Below, one piece after another: positions 28,955-38,047 of a stretch of 44,560 bases of DNA. The notes beneath the pieces were generated by a model, which saw nothing but the letters and a program-made list of their open reading frames with translations, had not been told where the DNA came from and did not search any database. The DNA is from a virus: the IMG/VR virus record IMGVR_UViG_3300010233_000051, positions 783-45,342 of that record. One strand, written 5' to 3'. Positions within the stretch are counted from its first letter, which is position 1; each line of letters begins with the position of its first letter. The translations under genes were made by a program, and so were the position numbers.

Positions 28955-29836
28955 ATGGCTACATGTGGGATTTATGAAATTGTAAATGATACTAACCAAA
29001 AAAGATACATTGGCTATTCTAAAGATATTGAAAGTAGAAAATCTGTTCACTTTCGTACATTAGAGTTTCAGATACATAGAAATGCTCATCTACAAAATGC
29101 TTATAATCTTTATGGACGACATAACTTTTCACATAATGTCATTCAAGAATGTTCTGAGAATGAATTATGCTTTTGGGAGCATTATTGGGCTACTATACTT
29201 AAAACACATGATTCAGAATTTGGATATAATATAGAACCAACAGCTGAAACACGTCATATTAAAAAACTACGAAAAAAAGTATTACAATATGATTTAGAGG
29301 GTAACTTTATACAGTTATTTGAAAATTTGGATTTAGCAGCAAGTTTTGTAAATGGATTACCAGATGCCATTTCACATTGTGCTTCTGGTTTTTGTAAATC
29401 TTCATATAGATACTTGTGGAAATATTATGAAGAAAATTTTCCTATAAAAATTGATTCATATCCACCTAGTAAAAATACAGGAAGAGTATGTTCTAGAGAA
29501 AGTGTTGAAAAAACAGCATCAAAGTTAAGAGGTAGAAAATTATCTGATGAAGTTAGAGCAAATATATCAAAAGGACATATTGGTTTAAAAGCTTCTGAAG
29601 AAACTCTTGAAAAGTTACGAAAATTTCAAAGGAATAGAAAGCATAAAGAACACATTGGTATAAAGATTATTAATACTGTAACAGGTGAAATATATAATTC
29701 TATTAGTGTTGTAGCTAGAATTTTGAAACTTAGCTCATCGGGTATGCGAAAGAAGCTAATAGGAAAAATAAATAATAATACACCATATATTTTTTATGAT
29801 AATAATATTACAGAAGAAAAACGGAAAAACGAATAG
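28955..29836 (+). CDS. GIY-YIG homing endonuclease
   Basis: This 293-aa protein has an N-terminal GIY-YIG domain: CGIYEIVN...KRYIGYS, R29-type Arg in DIESRKSVHF, E in FWEHYWA. DNA-binding repeats of the NUMOD kind follow (VLQYDLEGNFIQLFENLDLA; IINTVTGEIYNSISVVAR with a HTH-like KLSSSGMRKKL). This is the organisation of group I intron-type or free-standing homing endonucleases such as I-TevI. ATG 28955 is preferred to an upstream TTG. Promoter and leader are its own. It overlaps the next ORF by 41 bases. Confidence 0.85.
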   Translation: MATCGIYEIVNDTNQKRYIGYSKDIESRKSVHFRTLEFQIHRNAHLQNAYNLYGRHNFSHNVIQECSENELCFWEHYWATILKTHDSEFGYNIEPTAETRHIKKLRKKVLQYDLEGNFIQLFENLDLAASFVNGLPDAISHCASGFCKSSYRYLWKYYEENFPIKIDSYPPSKNTGRVCSRESVEKTASKLRGRKLSDEVRANISKGHIGLKASEETLEKLRKFQRNRKHKEHIGIKIINTVTGEIYNSISVVARILKLSSSGMRKKLIGKINNNTPYIFYDNNITEEKRKNE

Positions 29837-30119
29837 TGAGTTATCTGAGTATATTCAGTCACTTACTGATGGAAAATATTTAGTAAGAATTCATTCACTA
29901 GAAAATAATAATCTAGAAGCTTTACGTAAGAAGTATTTTTTTCAGATTGAAACTATTGCTAATCACACAGGACACACAAAACAAGAAACTCATGAGTTAT
30001 TTAAAAAATCTATTGATATAATATCAACAAAAGGTAATAATCTTTCGGTAGAACAATGGTTAAAACTTATTGAACAACTTCAAGAATATGCTTTTTTTAA
30101 TCTAGACATACTACTTTGA
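29796..30119 (+). CDS. Helical phage protein
   Basis: This 107-aa protein has an ATG inside the end of the GIY-YIG gene. Its first ~12 residues may be an artefact of that insertion. Helical, with EELF/KSID-type segments. It is coupled to the next gene. Unknown. Confidence 0.6.
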   Translation: MIIILQKKNGKTNSELSEYIQSLTDGKYLVRIHSLENNNLEALRKKYFFQIETIANHTGHTKQETHELFKKSIDIISTKGNNLSVEQWLKLIEQLQEYAFFNLDILL

Positions 30120-30487
30120 CACAAACCATATTAATTTTAGGAATACTCTTAATTCATTATATCGCAGATTTCTGGGTGCAAACTTCAGAAGAAGCTAGAA
30201 ATAAGAGTCATAGCATTACAGCGCTTCTCTCTCATACTTTCTCTTATTCTTTTTTCTTTATTATTCCAATGATGTTTATCTTTGCTTCGATAAATAAGAG
30301 TCCGTCTTTAGCTTGGGAATTTTGTGCTATAACTTTTGTTTTACATACTATAACAGATTTCTTTACTTCTCGTGTTAATGCTTATTTTTGGAGGCAGGGG
30401 CGCGACCGAGACTTCTTTAAGAATCTGGGATTTGATCAGCTACTTCATTTCATACAACTTCTATTAACATTTCAACTACTACAATGA
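30116..30487 (+). CDS. DUF3307 family membrane protein
   Basis: This 123-aa protein has a TTG start. The pattern HYIADFWVQTSEEARNKSHS, then SHTFSYSFFF, HTITDFFTS and FDQLLHFIQLLLTF matches DUF3307, a small family of 3-4 membrane helices with conserved H and D residues found in phages and bacteria. Function unknown. ATGA overlap with the next gene. Confidence 0.75.
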   Translation: MTQTILILGILLIHYIADFWVQTSEEARNKSHSITALLSHTFSYSFFFIIPMMFIFASINKSPSLAWEFCAITFVLHTITDFFTSRVNAYFWRQGRDRDFFKNLGFDQLLHFIQLLLTFQLLQ

Positions 30488-30681
30488 TAGGGGTGAGTTC
30501 ATTTAAGGATAGTTTTACTGAGGAAGAAGCTTTATCTTTCCAGAAAGAGGTGGAATATAAGAATCAAATTAAAGAACTTCAAGAACTTTTAAGAAAGTAT
30601 CGTGAAGATGACGCAAGAAAAGACAAGTTTATTGTTAAACTTTCAGAACGATTACACTACTGGGAGAGTGGAACTGGATAA
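30484..30681 (+). CDS. Small coiled-coil protein
   Basis: This 65-aa, charged helix (EYKNQIKELQELLRKYREDD) includes SFQKEVE encoded by a left-type dispersed site (30537). Unknown. Confidence 0.6.
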   Translation: MIGVSSFKDSFTEEEALSFQKEVEYKNQIKELQELLRKYREDDARKDKFIVKLSERLHYWESGTG

Positions 30682-30683
30682 AT

Positions 30684-30968
30684 ATGAACAGACAACTAGG
30701 TAGACGCGATAGTTATTCTTGGAAACCAAAAGAACCAAGATTTGTGAAAAACACAAAAGAGAAACCTATGAAGATAAAGGACCTTTTTTCTGGAAAGAAA
30801 ACAAAATACATTACAGAAAGAGAATTAAGAGAATATTACATTCAATATTGGGAATGGGGATCTCTAAGCAATGTGCCACCACATATAATAAATAGAGCAA
30901 ATAATATTTCTCTTGAAGAACTTTTACAATTACATACAGTATTACAAGGTAAAACATTTAAAGAATGA
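30684..30968 (+). CDS. Small phage protein
   Basis: This 94-aa protein has a basic N-terminus (NRQLGRRDSYSWKPKEPRF), then FSGKKTK encoded by a right-type dispersed site (30790). It ends in a helix. Overlaps the next gene by 4 bases. Confidence 0.6.
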   Translation: MNRQLGRRDSYSWKPKEPRFVKNTKEKPMKIKDLFSGKKTKYITERELREYYIQYWEWGSLSNVPPHIINRANNISLEELLQLHTVLQGKTFKE

Positions 30969-31144
30969 CTGAAAAACAACTAAGAGAAGCTATAATTAAA
31001 GCTAATCTCTCATATCGCACGCAAGAAAGTGAATTTTTGTTTCTCCATCAAATAGTAAATAATATGAGTAGAGAGCATCTTATTAAACTTTATGCAAAAA
31101 AATATATACCTAAAGGAGAGGTTTTAGAAGATGAAAAAGAGTGA
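30965..31144 (+). CDS. Small helical protein
   Basis: This 59-aa protein (MTEKQLREAIIKANLSYRTQ...) is ATGA-coupled to its neighbour upstream and overlaps the next start by 14 bases. Unknown. Confidence 0.6.
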   Translation: MTEKQLREAIIKANLSYRTQESEFLFLHQIVNNMSREHLIKLYAKKYIPKGEVLEDEKE

Positions 31145-31406
31145 AGAAGATCCTAAACGGATACTAAATCAGGCAACAGGATTAGCGTTTCTTGGAGTAC
31201 AGTCTATTATACCAGTACTTCATGAGAAAGAACGTCTTCGTGATGAAGGGCGCGCCCTACGTAAGGAAAACACAAGACTGAAAACAGAATCTCAAAAGAA
31301 AGATCAAGCTCTAAAAACACTACAGAGAAAATGTACTGAACTTGAGCATCAACTTTCGCGCCATTCAAAACACGAATCTATTAATCAATACAATATTTTA
31401 CACTAA
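31131..31406 (+). CDS. Coiled-coil protein
   Basis: This 91-aa protein has residues 30-75 as a continuous heptad-like coiled coil (LRKENTRLKTESQKKDQALK). It contains the palindrome GGGCGCGCCC (31249). One-base overlap with the next gene. Unknown. Confidence 0.65.
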   Translation: MKKSEEDPKRILNQATGLAFLGVQSIIPVLHEKERLRDEGRALRKENTRLKTESQKKDQALKTLQRKCTELEHQLSRHSKHESINQYNILH

Positions 31407-31603
31407 TGAAAGAAACAATAACTATTACTAAGGAGGAACATGCTCGTCTTTTATACATGGAAGATTGGATTACTTGTTTAGAGGCGGCGGGTGTAGAACA
31501 CTGGGAAGGAATTGATGAAGCAAATAGACTCATGGAACAAATAGACGAAGAATTAGATCGTTGGAGAAATAACGGAAGTGTAGAGTGGGAGGAGATTGAA
31601 TGA
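31406..31603 (+). CDS. Small acidic protein
   Basis: This 65-aa protein (ITITKEEHARLLYMEDWITC; GVEHWEGIDEANRLM) is a helical, common phage form of an 'EEHxxLLxxxxxLxxLEAAGVDNWxGxxEA' protein. It is ATGA-coupled to the polymerase gene. Unknown function. Confidence 0.7.
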   Translation: MKETITITKEEHARLLYMEDWITCLEAAGVEHWEGIDEANRLMEQIDEELDRWRNNGSVEWEEIE

Positions 31604-33468
31604 GTAAATTATGGATCTATGATTGGGAAACAACAATTTCCTTTGCTGAAGTAAGCTTTCTTGAGTTTAATTCAGATAAACATGTTACGTTTCAAATTGA
31701 CGATGATACGGGAAGAAACGATCGACAGCAGTTGATTGATTTTGTAAAAGGAAAAATGCTAGTTGGATTCAATAATCAAACGTTCGATAATATTCATACT
31801 AATTATTGCATCAAAAATAAGACTGTAAAAGCTGCAGATCTTTATAAGATTAGTGGACAAATTATAAATGGACAAAAAGATCAAGGATTTAATCTTTATA
31901 AAGAATTTAAGGACTATTTAAAGTCTGATCTTTATGAATCCATAGATCTGATGAGACTTCTATTTTCAAAGAAGCTTAGATGTTCTCTTAAAGAACTTGA
32001 ATGTTCTCTTAACTTTAAATCAGTTCGTGAATTTCCTCATGGATTTGATAAGAAACTTACATCTTCCCAGAAAGAGGAGTTAATTGCATATAATTTAATA
32101 GACTGTGAAGCTACAAAACTTGTATTTTCTAAATCTATAGATGCTCTTAAGATTCGTCGTTGGATGGAAGAAGAGTATGGAATTGATGCCTTCTCACTGG
32201 ATAGTGTAAATTCTGGAGTAAAAATAATAGAAGTACTTTATCAGAAAGAAATAGGTAATGCAGATTTTAAAGAGCAAAGAACTTTTAGAGATAAGATAAA
32301 TATTAAAGATATTATTCTTCCTCAAGTAGAGTTTAAAACTAAAGCTTTTCAAGATGTATTACAAGTTTATAAAAATCATACTTGGTATTCTAAGCATTTT
32401 ATAGAAGAACTTTTTGAAGATGGTAAACTTCTTCATGAACCTCTTATAAATGGATTTAAGTTTAAGTTTTCTCTTGGTGGACTTCACGGTTATACTCAAG
32501 CAGGAGCTTGGAAAAGCGACGACAAATATGATATTCTTTCAATAGATGTAATCTCTTACTATCCAAGTCTTATAATTAAGCATAAATTCTGTCCTGGACA
32601 TCTTAATTCTGATCTATTTCTACGCATTTACGCTGGCATTAAAGAGGAGCGAGTTCGCGCTAAGGCAGAAGGTAATAAACTTAAAAATGAGACGCTTAAG
32701 CTATCTTTAAATGGCTCCTATGGTATGTTTGGATCACAATATTCATGGTTATTTGATCATCAGGTTCGTTTACAGATTTGTGTAAGTGGACAACTATTCT
32801 TAGCAATGCTTATTGAGAGACTTTTTGAAAATAATATTCAGCTAATTGATGCAAATACTGATGGATTATTTGTAAAAGTTCTTAAGACAGACCGCGCGCT
32901 CCTTGATAAGATAATTAAAGAATGGGAAGCTATTACTTTAATGGAAATGGAACTTACTAAGTTTGAGGAAGTATATTTTGTTAATACAGCAGATTATATA
33001 GGAACTACTATTAGTAAAGGTAAAATTTCTTTCAAGGAGAAGGGTATGTTTATTTCTGAAACTCAATTAGGAAAAGGATCTGAATTTCCTATTATTGCGA
33101 AAGCTATAAGAGAATATCTATTTAATAAAATTCCTATTGAAAAGACAATAAGAGAAGAATCAAATATACTTCAGTTCTGTAGCTATAAAAAGCTAAAGTA
33201 TGGAACTAAGTGTTTTCACAACCAACAAAAACAACAACGGGTAAACAGATTCTTTGCTGTTAAAAGTGGTGCTTATCTCTATGCAAAAGTAGTAGATGAA
33301 GAAACTAAGAAAGTTAGAATTACAAATCTTCTAAAGGATTCACCAGTTACTATTTTAAATGAATTAGATGATAAAAAGATTGAAGATAGAAGTATTAACT
33401 ATCCTTTTTATCTTAATTCGGCGCGCACCATTATATCAGCTATAGAGGGTATAAAAGAACTATGGTAA
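31600..33468 (+). CDS. Family B DNA polymerase
   Basis: This 622-aa protein has a 3'-5' exonuclease with ExoI D8-W-E10, ExoII FNNQTFD63 and ExoIII YNLID168. The polymerase has motif A D316-VISYYPS, motif B LSLN371-GSYG and motif C N419-T-D421-G. The first Asp of DTD is Asn, while the essential second Asp is kept. At 622 residues it is short, like the compact polymerases of crAss-like phages. It copies the phage genome with the helicase, primase and SSB encoded nearby. It overlaps the downstream gene by 7 bases. Confidence 0.92.
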   Translation: MSKLWIYDWETTISFAEVSFLEFNSDKHVTFQIDDDTGRNDRQQLIDFVKGKMLVGFNNQTFDNIHTNYCIKNKTVKAADLYKISGQIINGQKDQGFNLYKEFKDYLKSDLYESIDLMRLLFSKKLRCSLKELECSLNFKSVREFPHGFDKKLTSSQKEELIAYNLIDCEATKLVFSKSIDALKIRRWMEEEYGIDAFSLDSVNSGVKIIEVLYQKEIGNADFKEQRTFRDKINIKDIILPQVEFKTKAFQDVLQVYKNHTWYSKHFIEELFEDGKLLHEPLINGFKFKFSLGGLHGYTQAGAWKSDDKYDILSIDVISYYPSLIIKHKFCPGHLNSDLFLRIYAGIKEERVRAKAEGNKLKNETLKLSLNGSYGMFGSQYSWLFDHQVRLQICVSGQLFLAMLIERLFENNIQLIDANTDGLFVKVLKTDRALLDKIIKEWEAITLMEMELTKFEEVYFVNTADYIGTTISKGKISFKEKGMFISETQLGKGSEFPIIAKAIREYLFNKIPIEKTIREESNILQFCSYKKLKYGTKCFHNQQKQQRVNRFFAVKSGAYLYAKVVDEETKKVRITNLLKDSPVTILNELDDKKIEDRSINYPFYLNSARTIISAIEGIKELW

Positions 33469-34190
33469 AACAGGAACAAGTGAATAGGGTAAATGTGGCA
33501 CTCGATAGTGCAATTATTAAAAAACTTCGAGAAGCACGAATTAGCGAACGAGAAATGGGTTCAGCTGAGGTTGTACTAATTGGAATGTTAAATGACGAAG
33601 TTGAAGTCTTGGATGAGATGGATCAAGAAAATAGCAATCGTGATTTTGTATTATTCTTTAAGAGTCTTGAACATAAAGGATTAGTTCAGGTAGATAAGGA
33701 CGGGCCGCTCAATTGGAAATTAACTAAGAAAGGGACTGATCTTGCCACCTTTATTCTGGAAAGAAGTGATTCTCAAATAGTAACTCAAGTTCAAATTCTC
33801 GACAAAGAAACAGGAGAGCTAGTAGAACAAGAACCAACAGATCTACAGAAACTAGCAAGAGAAGTTAATGCTGCATTTCCACCTTCTAATGATCAGAAAC
33901 GTCAGTTACGAAGAGGATATGATAATACTTTGAGGAAGCTAGAAGTGTTTAAGTCTAATTATTCCTTTCCAGAAGATGTGGTGCTAGATGCAGTAAAACT
34001 CTATCTAGCTGAACAAGAAGATTCACCAAGTGGTCATCAGTTCACACAGAATTGTAGCAACTTCATAGCTGAACAAGATAAAACAGGAAAGGTCTTGTCT
34101 TCAACTTTAGCTGGTTGGTGTGAAAAGGTCTTGGAAGAGCGTAAAAGTCCAACGCAATCGTTTAATACTAAATCTTTAGACACCGTTTAA
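33462..34190 (+). CDS. Winged-helix-like replication-region protein
   Basis: This 242-aa protein has an N-terminal segment with a winged-helix look (SLEHKGLVQVDKDGPLNWKL followed by TKKGTDLATFIL). The C-terminal half is helical (AFPPSNDQKRQLRRGYDNTL). It lies between polymerase and helicase, so a replication accessory or loader role is reasonable but unproven. Confidence 0.65.
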   Translation: MVKQEQVNRVNVALDSAIIKKLREARISEREMGSAEVVLIGMLNDEVEVLDEMDQENSNRDFVLFFKSLEHKGLVQVDKDGPLNWKLTKKGTDLATFILERSDSQIVTQVQILDKETGELVEQEPTDLQKLAREVNAAFPPSNDQKRQLRRGYDNTLRKLEVFKSNYSFPEDVVLDAVKLYLAEQEDSPSGHQFTQNCSNFIAEQDKTGKVLSSTLAGWCEKVLEERKSPTQSFNTKSLDTV

Positions 34191-34201
34191 ATTTTATTAA
34201 T

Positions 34202-34399
34202 ATGAAACAAACTAGCGAGAACTGGTACAGTCAACTATATCCAAATAAGGAAGTTAAAATACTCGATCCTGATGGCTGGGATCGTACTAATTATCGTTAT
34301 TCTTTTAAAGAAGAGTTAGTAACTGAATCAGAGTTTAGAGAAAGATTAATGATGTCTACTTGTACAAGAATAATCCCTCTTTCTGGAAAGAAAAATTAA
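34202..34399 (+). CDS. Small phage protein
   Basis: This 65-aa protein ends IIPLSGKKN, encoded across a right-type dispersed site (34377) that overlaps the stop. Unknown. Confidence 0.6.
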   Translation: MKQTSENWYSQLYPNKEVKILDPDGWDRTNYRYSFKEELVTESEFRERLMMSTCTRIIPLSGKKN

Positions 34400-34404
34400 A
34401 AACT

Positions 34405-34566
34405 ATGGAAAACACTAAAACAGACATCAACACATGGAACGATGTAGAACTTTTAGATTGGATAGATCTAAACGGTATCATGTCTTTCCAGGAGATAAGT
34501 GAAAAACAACTCTCACGTAAGCAGTTGATTCAATTAATAGATGAGAAAATACTTAAGTTTGATTAA
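34405..34566 (+). CDS. Small acidic protein
   Basis: This 53-aa protein starts at ATG 34405 (MENTKTDINTWNDVELLDWI). The short helical SAP/HeH-like segment ends ISEKQLSRKQLIQLIDEKI. A left-type dispersed site lies at 34485. Confidence 0.55.
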   Translation: MENTKTDINTWNDVELLDWIDLNGIMSFQEISEKQLSRKQLIQLIDEKILKFD

Positions 34567-34578
34567 AGGAGGTAAAAC

Positions 34579-35643
34579 TTGAGCTTATATGAGGAAACAA
34601 TAAAGGATATAGAGGAAAAGAGAGCTCGAAAACAACAGAAGTTATTTAATGGTGTGCCTTTTTCCTTACCAAGATATCGAAAATACTTTGATACATTTGA
34701 AAAAGGCACATACATGGGTATCGTCGCGAATTCTGGCGTGGGTAAGAGTAGATTTCTTAGACATCTAATTTACCACATAGTAGATTTTGCTATAGCTAAC
34801 AGATATATGGTTAAAGTCTTATATTTTGCTATGGAAGATGAGAAAAAACAGATTAATAAACGAATTATAGCTCATTATCTCTATGTAAAATATGGAGTAT
34901 CTCTAAGTCAACAATATTTAAATTCTATAGACGAGCCGCTTCCTGACAAATATCTTCAATTAATTAAAAATGATGAACCGTTTTGGAAATTATTTGAATC
35001 TATAGTATGGATAATAAACGATGCTAATACACCAAATGAAATTGAACGAATATGTAAAAATATTCACGAGAAATATGGTAAAACGCATCACTTATTTTGC
35101 TGTTTAGATAATTTAGCTAATGTTGTTGCAGATCCGTCTGATGAAAATGAATGGAGTGCAATTCGTCGTTTATCAAGGAATATATGTAGATTAAATCTGT
35201 GTAAAACTCTTGGATATACAGTAATAGCACTCGTTCAGGCCGACATCGATACGGAAAAAGGAACTTTCAAGAATGTTGGATCAAAGGGTTTAATAAATAT
35301 TGAACCAAATGCTGCTAGTCTTGGAGGGACTAAGGTAATTATAAGAGATTTTTATATATTACTTGGACTTTTTTCACCTAATAGGTATGAGATTGAACAA
35401 TATCCTTATTCTGGAGCCTATAATGTGAAAGTACTTAGAAATAAGCTATTGGCTGTTCTTTGTCTTAAAAATAATAATGGCGAAATCGCACCTAGACTTT
35501 GCCTTAATTTCGACGGAAAAAATGAGGTGATAACAGAGCTTCCTCAAGTAGAAGACAAAGAGGCGCTTGAAAAATTATATAACGCAGTAATGAAAGAGGA
35601 GTTAGAAAAGAAATCTAAATCCCCCTCTTTCTGGACAGACTAA
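34579..35643 (+). CDS. SF4 (DnaB-like) replicative helicase
   Basis: This 354-aa protein has Walker A ANSGVGKS (50-57), a FAMEDE strand as the conserved Glu of SF4 helicases, Walker B LFCCLDNLA and motif H3 VIALVQAD with the sensor Gln. The C-terminal RNKL...LCLKNNNGE forms the R/K finger region. No N-terminal DnaB collar domain is present; only the ATPase core and a short leader, as in many phage helicases. TTG start with strong AAAGGAGG. It unwinds DNA ahead of the polymerase. Confidence 0.88.
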   Translation: MSLYEETIKDIEEKRARKQQKLFNGVPFSLPRYRKYFDTFEKGTYMGIVANSGVGKSRFLRHLIYHIVDFAIANRYMVKVLYFAMEDEKKQINKRIIAHYLYVKYGVSLSQQYLNSIDEPLPDKYLQLIKNDEPFWKLFESIVWIINDANTPNEIERICKNIHEKYGKTHHLFCCLDNLANVVADPSDENEWSAIRRLSRNICRLNLCKTLGYTVIALVQADIDTEKGTFKNVGSKGLINIEPNAASLGGTKVIIRDFYILLGLFSPNRYEIEQYPYSGAYNVKVLRNKLLAVLCLKNNNGEIAPRLCLNFDGKNEVITELPQVEDKEALEKLYNAVMKEELEKKSKSPSFWTD

Positions 35644-35651
35644 ATGAAACT

Positions 35652-35960
35652 ATGGAAATGAAAAAACAGATGAGGTTTGTACGTAATCACAATATAACTC
35701 CATCTACATCAGGAACACTTAAAGAGTTAAAAGAAGCTATTGCTGCTATAGACTTTCCAGAAGATTGGAAATATGATATAGAATGTGGTGAAGATTATTT
35801 TGAAATAGAACTTCATGAGCAACGTGAAGAGACAGACGATGAGCTTGCTAGGCGCGCTCAACAACAAAATGAGTGGATAGCACAACAAGAAGAGCGTGAA
35901 AAGAAGGAGTTTGAACGTCTGAAACAAAAGTTTGAAAATGGTTCACCAAAGTTCTCTTAA
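35652..35960 (+). CDS. Acidic coiled-coil protein
   Basis: This 102-aa protein has a small folded N-terminus (FPEDWKYDIECGEDYFEIEL), then a long E/Q/K/R helix (QREETDDELARRAQQQNEWI). Its end runs into a right-type dispersed site (35961). Unknown. Confidence 0.65.
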   Translation: MEMKKQMRFVRNHNITPSTSGTLKELKEAIAAIDFPEDWKYDIECGEDYFEIELHEQREETDDELARRAQQQNEWIAQQEEREKKEFERLKQKFENGSPKFS

Positions 35961-35977
35961 ACCTTCTTACTGGAAAG

Positions 35978-36160
35978 ATGAACAAAACCAATCGTAACAA
36001 ATTACAAGAGAAAGCAGAACTCTTAGATGATCCCTTAATACAAGACATCTGTGTAGACCTTCTACTTTCTCTACATGAATCAGGAACATCCCTAGAATAT
36101 CTAGTTTTAGTAAAACAACTTCAAAAGAATTATGAGAAAGATTTGGTAGAATCAAAATAA
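35978..36160 (+). CDS. Small helical protein
   Basis: This 60-aa protein (MNKTNRNKLQEKAELLDDPL...) overlaps the -33 and spacer of the following promoter. Unknown. Confidence 0.6.
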   Translation: MNKTNRNKLQEKAELLDDPLIQDICVDLLLSLHESGTSLEYLVLVKQLQKNYEKDLVESK

Positions 36161-36173
36161 AGTTGTAACTTTG
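36142..36173 (+). promoter_or_regulatory. Bacteroidota-type promoter for Sak4/SSB genes
   Basis: TTTG (36142-36145), exactly 20 bases, TAACTTTG (36166-36173): a full match. It would start a transcript about 40 bases before the Sak4-like gene. It is the only such promoter here not tied to an endonuclease gene. Confidence 0.8.
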
Positions 36174-36218
36174 TATGAATAAAATGAGAAAAAGAAAAGT
36201 GATGGAGGTAACAGCAAA

Positions 36219-36953
36219 TTGAGCAAAAGCGTATTCGTAATTGGTTCGTCTGGAGCGGGCAAAACAAGTAGTATCAGGACCCTTAATCCTGAAAGTACGT
36301 TCATCTTCAACTGCCTTTCCAAGGAAATGCCTTGGAAGCACAGTGCGAAGCAATACACACCGTTTAATCCAGAAACGGGAAAGGGAAATATAGTTGTAAC
36401 AACAGATGCACAAGTTATTATTAAGTGGTTAGGTTATATTAATAAGAATCTCCCACATGTCAAAAACATTATAATTGACGATAATACATATGTGACCATC
36501 ATGGAATTACAGCGCCGGAAAAGTGAAAGTTGGGAGAAATTTGATATTATTGCATCTAATTTCTTAGATTTAACTGCTAAAGCTAGAACTTTAAGAGACG
36601 ATATTGTAGTATTCTTTTTACATCACACTCAAGAACAAACCGATGATATAACTCAAGACAAGAGTTACAAAGCTATATCATTTGGGCGCTTCACTGATGA
36701 GAAGCTTGGTGGTCAGGAAACACAATGGACAGTTGTTCTTAGAGCAGCTAAAGAAATAAATGGGGATAAATTAGATTATGTGTTTCATACAAAAGAGGCG
36801 GCCTCTACAGCAAAAGCTCCTTTTGAAATGTTTGAAACAGATAAGATACCAAACGATCTGGCATTTGTACGTAAAACTATGGATTGCTACTATGACGGAG
36901 ATTGTGGAGAAATACCAGAACAACTAAAACCAAAAACAAAACAAGCAAATTGA
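36219..36953 (+). CDS. Sak4-like / AAA_24 P-loop ATPase
   Basis: This 244-aa protein has Walker A IGSSGAGKTSS at the extreme N-terminus and Walker B-like NIIIDDN (~85). A RecA-like core follows, with FFLHHTQEQ as the sensor strand and a long AAKEINGDKLDYVFHTK. Phage ATPases of this kind (Sak4/AAA_24) work with SSB in strand annealing; the SSB gene lies two genes downstream. TTG start with GGAGGT 9 bases upstream. Confidence 0.8.
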   Translation: MSKSVFVIGSSGAGKTSSIRTLNPESTFIFNCLSKEMPWKHSAKQYTPFNPETGKGNIVVTTDAQVIIKWLGYINKNLPHVKNIIIDDNTYVTIMELQRRKSESWEKFDIIASNFLDLTAKARTLRDDIVVFFLHHTQEQTDDITQDKSYKAISFGRFTDEKLGGQETQWTVVLRAAKEINGDKLDYVFHTKEAASTAKAPFEMFETDKIPNDLAFVRKTMDCYYDGDCGEIPEQLKPKTKQAN

Positions 36954-37150
36954 ACGAAGAAACAGGACCTCTCTTTATAAGAGACAGTAAACTACCAATT
37001 AATCCACTAAAGCGTGAAGCTTATCAAAAAGCGTGGGAGATGTGTAGAGAGAATAAGTATGATCAAAATGGTCAAATAGTAATACCAATAACTATAGAGC
37101 AGGTGTTAAATACTGCTCAGATTATAGAAGGATATTTAACACAAGAGTAA
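36950..37150 (+). CDS. Small phage protein, TTG start
   Basis: This 66-aa protein starts at the TTG overlapping the previous TGA (MNEETGPLFIRDSKLPINPL). It ends in helix QVLNTAQIIEGYLTQE. Coupled to the Sak4-like gene. Unknown. Confidence 0.65.
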   Translation: MNEETGPLFIRDSKLPINPLKREAYQKAWEMCRENKYDQNGQIVIPITIEQVLNTAQIIEGYLTQE

Positions 37151-37206
37151 GACGGATAGTTTGTATCCGACCCAAGTAACAAAATCGAAACAACTAAATA
37201 AAACAA

Positions 37207-37845
37207 ATGAACGAAACGAACAACGTGAGTAAGACAAGTGGGAATGAATATAACTTCGGTGCGATTGAAGTTATGGAACGTGTTAACTGGTTACAACCAG
37301 GTAACTACAATTTGAGTATTACAGGTGCTAAGTATATGAAGCCTGAAGGAGAGAAGATGGGGGGCGGGCCTAAAACGCCTTTTGTGATGGTGTCTTTCCA
37401 GGGAAAGGCGGGCAAGGTAGATAGCAACCTCTATGTTACGCCTAAAGCCTTCGTAAAGCTTAAGTATCTTTATGAGAACTGGTTTGAAAAGACCTGTGAT
37501 AAAGACTTCTCTAAAGAGAAGAATCCGATAGACAGCATTGGAATGTTCTTCGAGAAAGCTTTCTCAAGTGATACAGCAAAGAAGATAAGTAAAAATCTGA
37601 TTATAGGGGGGCGAACCTCTACTACTGGAAAGGTATTTGCAGAAGTACCATTTAGTAACTTTATTATACCTGATGGTACTGAGTTTGTAGAAGGACCATT
37701 TGAAGTAGGTTCGACTCAATATATCTTGAATGTAAAGGGTGCGCCAATGACACCCGCCTCGAATTCTAATTCAGTAGTATTGGATAATGATCCTTGGAAT
37801 ACTCCTGGATCTGGTGAGAATGACGTAGATTCGCTCCCATTTTAA
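37207..37845 (+). CDS. Single-stranded DNA-binding protein
   Basis: This 212-aa protein has an OB-fold-like N-terminal part (NYNLSITGAKYM; PFVMVSFQGKAGKVDSNLYV) and an insertion with a helical region. The flexible acidic tail ends GENDVDSLPF, the SSB C-terminal protein-interaction tip. Placement beside the Sak4-like ATPase and in the replication module supports this. A left (37395) and right (37625) dispersed site lie in the gene. Confidence 0.8.
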   Translation: MNETNNVSKTSGNEYNFGAIEVMERVNWLQPGNYNLSITGAKYMKPEGEKMGGGPKTPFVMVSFQGKAGKVDSNLYVTPKAFVKLKYLYENWFEKTCDKDFSKEKNPIDSIGMFFEKAFSSDTAKKISKNLIIGGRTSTTGKVFAEVPFSNFIIPDGTEFVEGPFEVGSTQYILNVKGAPMTPASNSNSVVLDNDPWNTPGSGENDVDSLPF

Positions 37846-38047
37846 TTATCGTAATATAAAAGATAATAAGATCAAAAATAAGGAAATAACTAAACCAAAA
37901 GAGCTAATAAAAAAAGCTAAATATATTCCAAGTCCAGGATATGATAAAAATGGTCATATTCTTGATTATGATGATGCAAGATCAGATGAGTATATAAAAT
38001 ATAAACTTAAACACGGTCCAACTGGATGGAGTTCAAGCAATACTTAA
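37829..38047 (+). other. Open frame without a standard start, after SSB
   Basis: A 72-codon open frame runs from just inside the SSB end to TAA at 38045. Its content looks coding: AKYIPSPGYDKNGHILDYDD and then EYIKYKLKHGPTGWSSSNT. It has no ATG, GTG or TTG. The frame is +1 to SSB, and the junction is CCA TTT TAA T. Options are a rare start (ATA/ATC), +1 frameshifting at TTT-T, or a sequence error that split one gene. Confidence 0.4.

Noticed and set aside
28829-29836. Group I intron carrying the GIY-YIG gene
   Set aside because: No split exon on either side and no recognisable P7/P3 core; the gene has a private promoter and leader, so a free-standing endonuclease fits better.
1055-31260. GGCGCGCC sites as cloning scars
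   Set aside because: They lie in intact coding or structured sequence and belong to a wider set of GC-rich words that are not restriction sites.
35967-36413. 148-aa minus-strand open frame
   Set aside because: It lies opposite the Sak4-like ATPase and a small gene with good motifs and starts; no leader, no domain. A shadow frame.
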